64,000 bases of DNA from contig DASYKY010000034.1 in assembly GCA_035995025.1 (NCBI GenBank), positions 16,143 to 80,142 on the forward strand, given 5' to 3'. The notes under the pieces are model-generated. The model was not told where the DNA came from and did no database searches. It saw only the letters and a program-made list of their open reading frames with translations. Below are positions 61,943 through 64,000 of this stretch, one piece after another (position 1 is the first letter of the stretch; each line of letters starts with the position of its first letter). Both the position numbers and the translations under genes were made by a program. Origin of the DNA: Actinophytocola sp035995025. Lineage in GTDB: Bacteria > Actinomycetota > Actinomycetes > Mycobacteriales > Pseudonocardiaceae.

Positions 61943-63967
61943 TCACGTGACTTCCGTGGGAATCCCGTTCGCCTCCCGGACCACGTCCACGATCGCGTTC
62001 ATGATCCCGGTGAGCTCGTAGTCCTTGGGCGTGAACACCCTAGCGACGCCGCGCTCGCGCAGAAGGGCGGCATCCTGGGGCGGGACGATGCCGCCGACCA
62101 CGACCGGCACGTCCGTCGCGCCGGCGGCCCGCAGCCCGTCGACCACCTCCGGCACGACCGCGAGGTGCGAGCCGGACAGGATCGACAGGCCCACCACGTG
62201 CACGCCCTCCTGCACCGCGGCCGCCACGATCTGCTCCGGGGTGAGCCGGATGCCCTGGTAGACGACCTCGAAGCCGACGTCGCGGGCCCGCACGGCGATC
62301 TGCTCGGCGCCGTTGGAGTGGCCGTCGAGACCGGGCTTGCCGACGAGCATGCGCAGCCGCCCGCCGAGCTCCTCGCCGGTCGCGCGCACCCGGTCCCGGA
62401 CCGCGGCGAGGTCGCCGGAGGCCTCGCCCGAGGCGGACGCGCCGGACACCCCGGTCGGCGCCCGGTACTCGCCGAACACCTCGCGCAGCGCGCCGGCCCA
62501 CTCGCCGGTCGTGACGCCGGCCTTGGCGCACTCCAGCGTGGCCTCCATGAGGTTCGCGTCGGTGCGCGCCGCGGAGGTCAGCACCTCCAGCGCTTTGTCC
62601 ACTTCGGACTGAGAGCGTCCCTCGCGCCACCGCTCGATCGCCTCGACCGCCTCGCGCTCGACCTGTGGCTCGATCGTCTCGATGATGCCCTCGCCCGCCA
62701 GCGGGCTGGGTTCGGTGGTGTCGAAGCGATTCACGCCGACGACGATCTCCTCGCCGGCCTCGATCCGCCGCCGCCGCTCGGCGAGCGACCCGACGAGCTG
62801 GGTCTTCATGTAGCCGCTCTCGACCGCGGCGACCGCGCCGCCCATGTCCTGCACCCGGTCGATCTCCGCGCGGGCGCCGGTGACGATCTCGTCCACCTTG
62901 GACTGGACGACCGGCGAGCCGTCGAAGAGGTCCTCGTACTCCAGCAGGTCCGTCTCGTAGGCGAGCACCTGCTGCATGCGCAGTGCCCACTGCTGGTCCC
63001 ACGGGCGGGGCAGGCCGAGCGCCTCGTTCCACGCCGGCAGCTGGATCGCGCGGGCGCGGGCGTTGCGGGACAGGGAGACCGCGAGCATCTCGAGCACGAT
63101 GCGCTGCACGTTGTTCTCCGGCTGCGCCTCGGTGAGGCCGAGCGAGTTGACCTGCACGCCGTAGCGGAACCGCCGGTCGCGCGGGTTCTCCACGCCGTAG
63201 CGCTCGCGGGTGACCTCGTCCCACAGCTGGGCGAAGGCACGCAGCTTGCACATCTCCTCGACGAACCGCACGCCGGCGTTGACGAAGAAGGAGATGCGCG
63301 CGACGACGTCGCCCATCTTGTCCTCGGGCACCTGCCCGGAGTCGCGCACCGCGTCGAGCACTGCGATCGCCGTGCACATCGCGTAGGCGACCTCCTGGAC
63401 CGGGGTCGCGCCGGCCTCCTGCAGGTGGTAGCTGCAGATGTTGGTCGGGTTCCACTTCGGCACGTTCGCGACGGTCCAGGCGACCATGTCGGTGATCAGG
63501 CGCAGGCTCGGCCCGGGCGGGAAGACGTAGGTGCCGCGGGAGAGGTACTCCTTGATGATGTCGTTCTGCGTGGTGCCGGTGAGCTTCGCGACGACGTCGT
63601 GCCAGTCCGCGCCCGCCTCCTCGGCCTGCTCCTGCGCGAGCGAGACGTAGAGGGCGAACAGCCACATCGCGGTGGCGTTGATCGTCATCGAGGTGTTGGC
63701 CTCGGCCAGCGGGATGCCGTCGAAGAGCTGGCGCATGTCCCCGATGTGGCCCACCGGTACGCCGACCTTGCCGACCTCGCCGCGGGAGAGGACGTGGTCG
63801 GGGTCGTACCCGGTCTGCGTCGGCAGGTCGAACGCGACCGACAACCCGGTCTGTCCCTTGTCGAGGTTGCGCCGGTAGAGCCGGTTCGACGCCGCCGCCG
63901 AGGAATGCCCGGCGTAGGTGCGCATCACCCACGGGCGGTCCCGCTCGTCATCGGCCGGATACGGCAT
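61943..63967 (-). CDS. meaA: Ethylmalonyl-CoA mutase / MeaA-type acyl-CoA mutase
   Basis: A 674-aa single-chain cobalamin mutase. The N-terminal TIM barrel opens with RPWVMRTYAGHSSAAASNRL and TGLSVAFDLPTQTGYDPDH, diagnostic for MeaA/Ecm; the C-terminal B12 domain has the D-x-H-x-x-G motif in GKPGLDGHSNGAEQ. It converts ethylmalonyl-CoA to methylsuccinyl-CoA. GGAGG precedes the ATG. It belongs with ccr, mce and meaB, all in this window but 20 kb apart. Methylmalonyl-CoA mutase is a less likely alternative. Confidence 0.93.
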   Translation of the reverse strand: MPYPADDERDRPWVMRTYAGHSSAAASNRLYRRNLDKGQTGLSVAFDLPTQTGYDPDHVLSRGEVGKVGVPVGHIGDMRQLFDGIPLAEANTSMTINATAMWLFALYVSLAQEQAEEAGADWHDVVAKLTGTTQNDIIKEYLSRGTYVFPPGPSLRLITDMVAWTVANVPKWNPTNICSYHLQEAGATPVQEVAYAMCTAIAVLDAVRDSGQVPEDKMGDVVARISFFVNAGVRFVEEMCKLRAFAQLWDEVTRERYGVENPRDRRFRYGVQVNSLGLTEAQPENNVQRIVLEMLAVSLSRNARARAIQLPAWNEALGLPRPWDQQWALRMQQVLAYETDLLEYEDLFDGSPVVQSKVDEIVTGARAEIDRVQDMGGAVAAVESGYMKTQLVGSLAERRRRIEAGEEIVVGVNRFDTTEPSPLAGEGIIETIEPQVEREAVEAIERWREGRSQSEVDKALEVLTSAARTDANLMEATLECAKAGVTTGEWAGALREVFGEYRAPTGVSGASASGEASGDLAAVRDRVRATGEELGGRLRMLVGKPGLDGHSNGAEQIAVRARDVGFEVVYQGIRLTPEQIVAAAVQEGVHVVGLSILSGSHLAVVPEVVDGLRAAGATDVPVVVGGIVPPQDAALLRERGVARVFTPKDYELTGIMNAIVDVVREANGIPTEVT

Positions 63968-64000
63968 CGGACACCTCCGTTGACGGCTTGGTCTACTGAG

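Overview
The window is high-GC actinobacterial DNA with dense genes, many GTG starts, frequent 1-4 bp start/stop overlaps and short leaderless promoters. Gene content points to a Pseudonocardiales-type organism such as Amycolatopsis: the GlgE trehalose/glycogen pathway, NucS, two ethylmalonyl-CoA pathway genes, DUF3558 and Ehu-type lipoproteins, and type VII-style helical proteins. The genus is inference; no rRNA or tRNA gene is present to fix it.

Layout. 1-4.1 kb: the end of a cluster of WXG100/LXG-like helical proteins typical of type VII secretion substrates; the first gene enters from outside the window. 4.1-24.9 kb: an alpha-glucan/trehalose region with glgX, glgP (minus strand), glgE, treS, mak (pep2), a CBS-domain gene and glgB. 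Two blocks interrupt it. The first (6.2-9.8 kb) holds a cysteine leader peptide with cysteine dioxygenase and rhodanese, a DHFR-like reductase, a methyltransferase and a membrane protein that looks like an M50 protease without its zinc site. The second (14.8-18.7 kb) separates glgE from treS and carries an overlapping NYN nuclease - N6 DNA methylase - single-TRD specificity cassette plus a secreted M43 metalloprotease, with a strong hairpin at each edge. 24.9-34.7 kb: MFS exporter, two paralogous zinc-metallopeptidase lipoproteins, a thioredoxin-TPR protein, MarR, AhpD-like protein, an ABC-2 exporter and a prolyl aminopeptidase-like hydrolase. 34.8-38.4 kb: a mannose-type locus (GH47 mannosidase, LacI regulator with palindromic operators, mannose-6-phosphate isomerase whose start codon appears to be ATC). 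38.4-46.5 kb: a repeat-rich PH-like membrane protein, meaB, thiolase, methylmalonyl-CoA epimerase, TetR, SPW protein, crotonyl-CoA carboxylase/reductase and a DivIVA-like coiled-coil protein. 46.6-57.8 kb: yeast-type cytosine deaminase, USP + adenylate cyclase, hydrolase, aminotransferase, DoxX, small zinc proteins, a double-length 3-hydroxyacyl-CoA dehydrogenase, DUF3558 lipoprotein, nucS, an orphan histidine kinase and an ECHDC3-like crotonase. 57.8-64 kb: an Ehu-type (ectoine-like) ABC transporter with a second binding protein, then the MeaA/ethylmalonyl-CoA mutase gene.

How genes work together. TreS, maltokinase, GlgE and GlgB make alpha-glucan from trehalose via maltose-1-phosphate; GlgX and GlgP degrade it. 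Thiolase, hydroxyacyl-CoA dehydrogenase, Ccr, epimerase and MeaA-type mutase (with MeaB) form a scattered C4/ethylmalonyl-CoA set. The most unusual items are the NYN-methylase-specificity cassette, the cysteine leader peptide, the zinc-site-less M50-TPR protein, the ATC start of manA, and a 15-bp repeat family (GCGAGTCCAACGYTC) at three gene ends. No gene-free stretch exceeds 300 bases.
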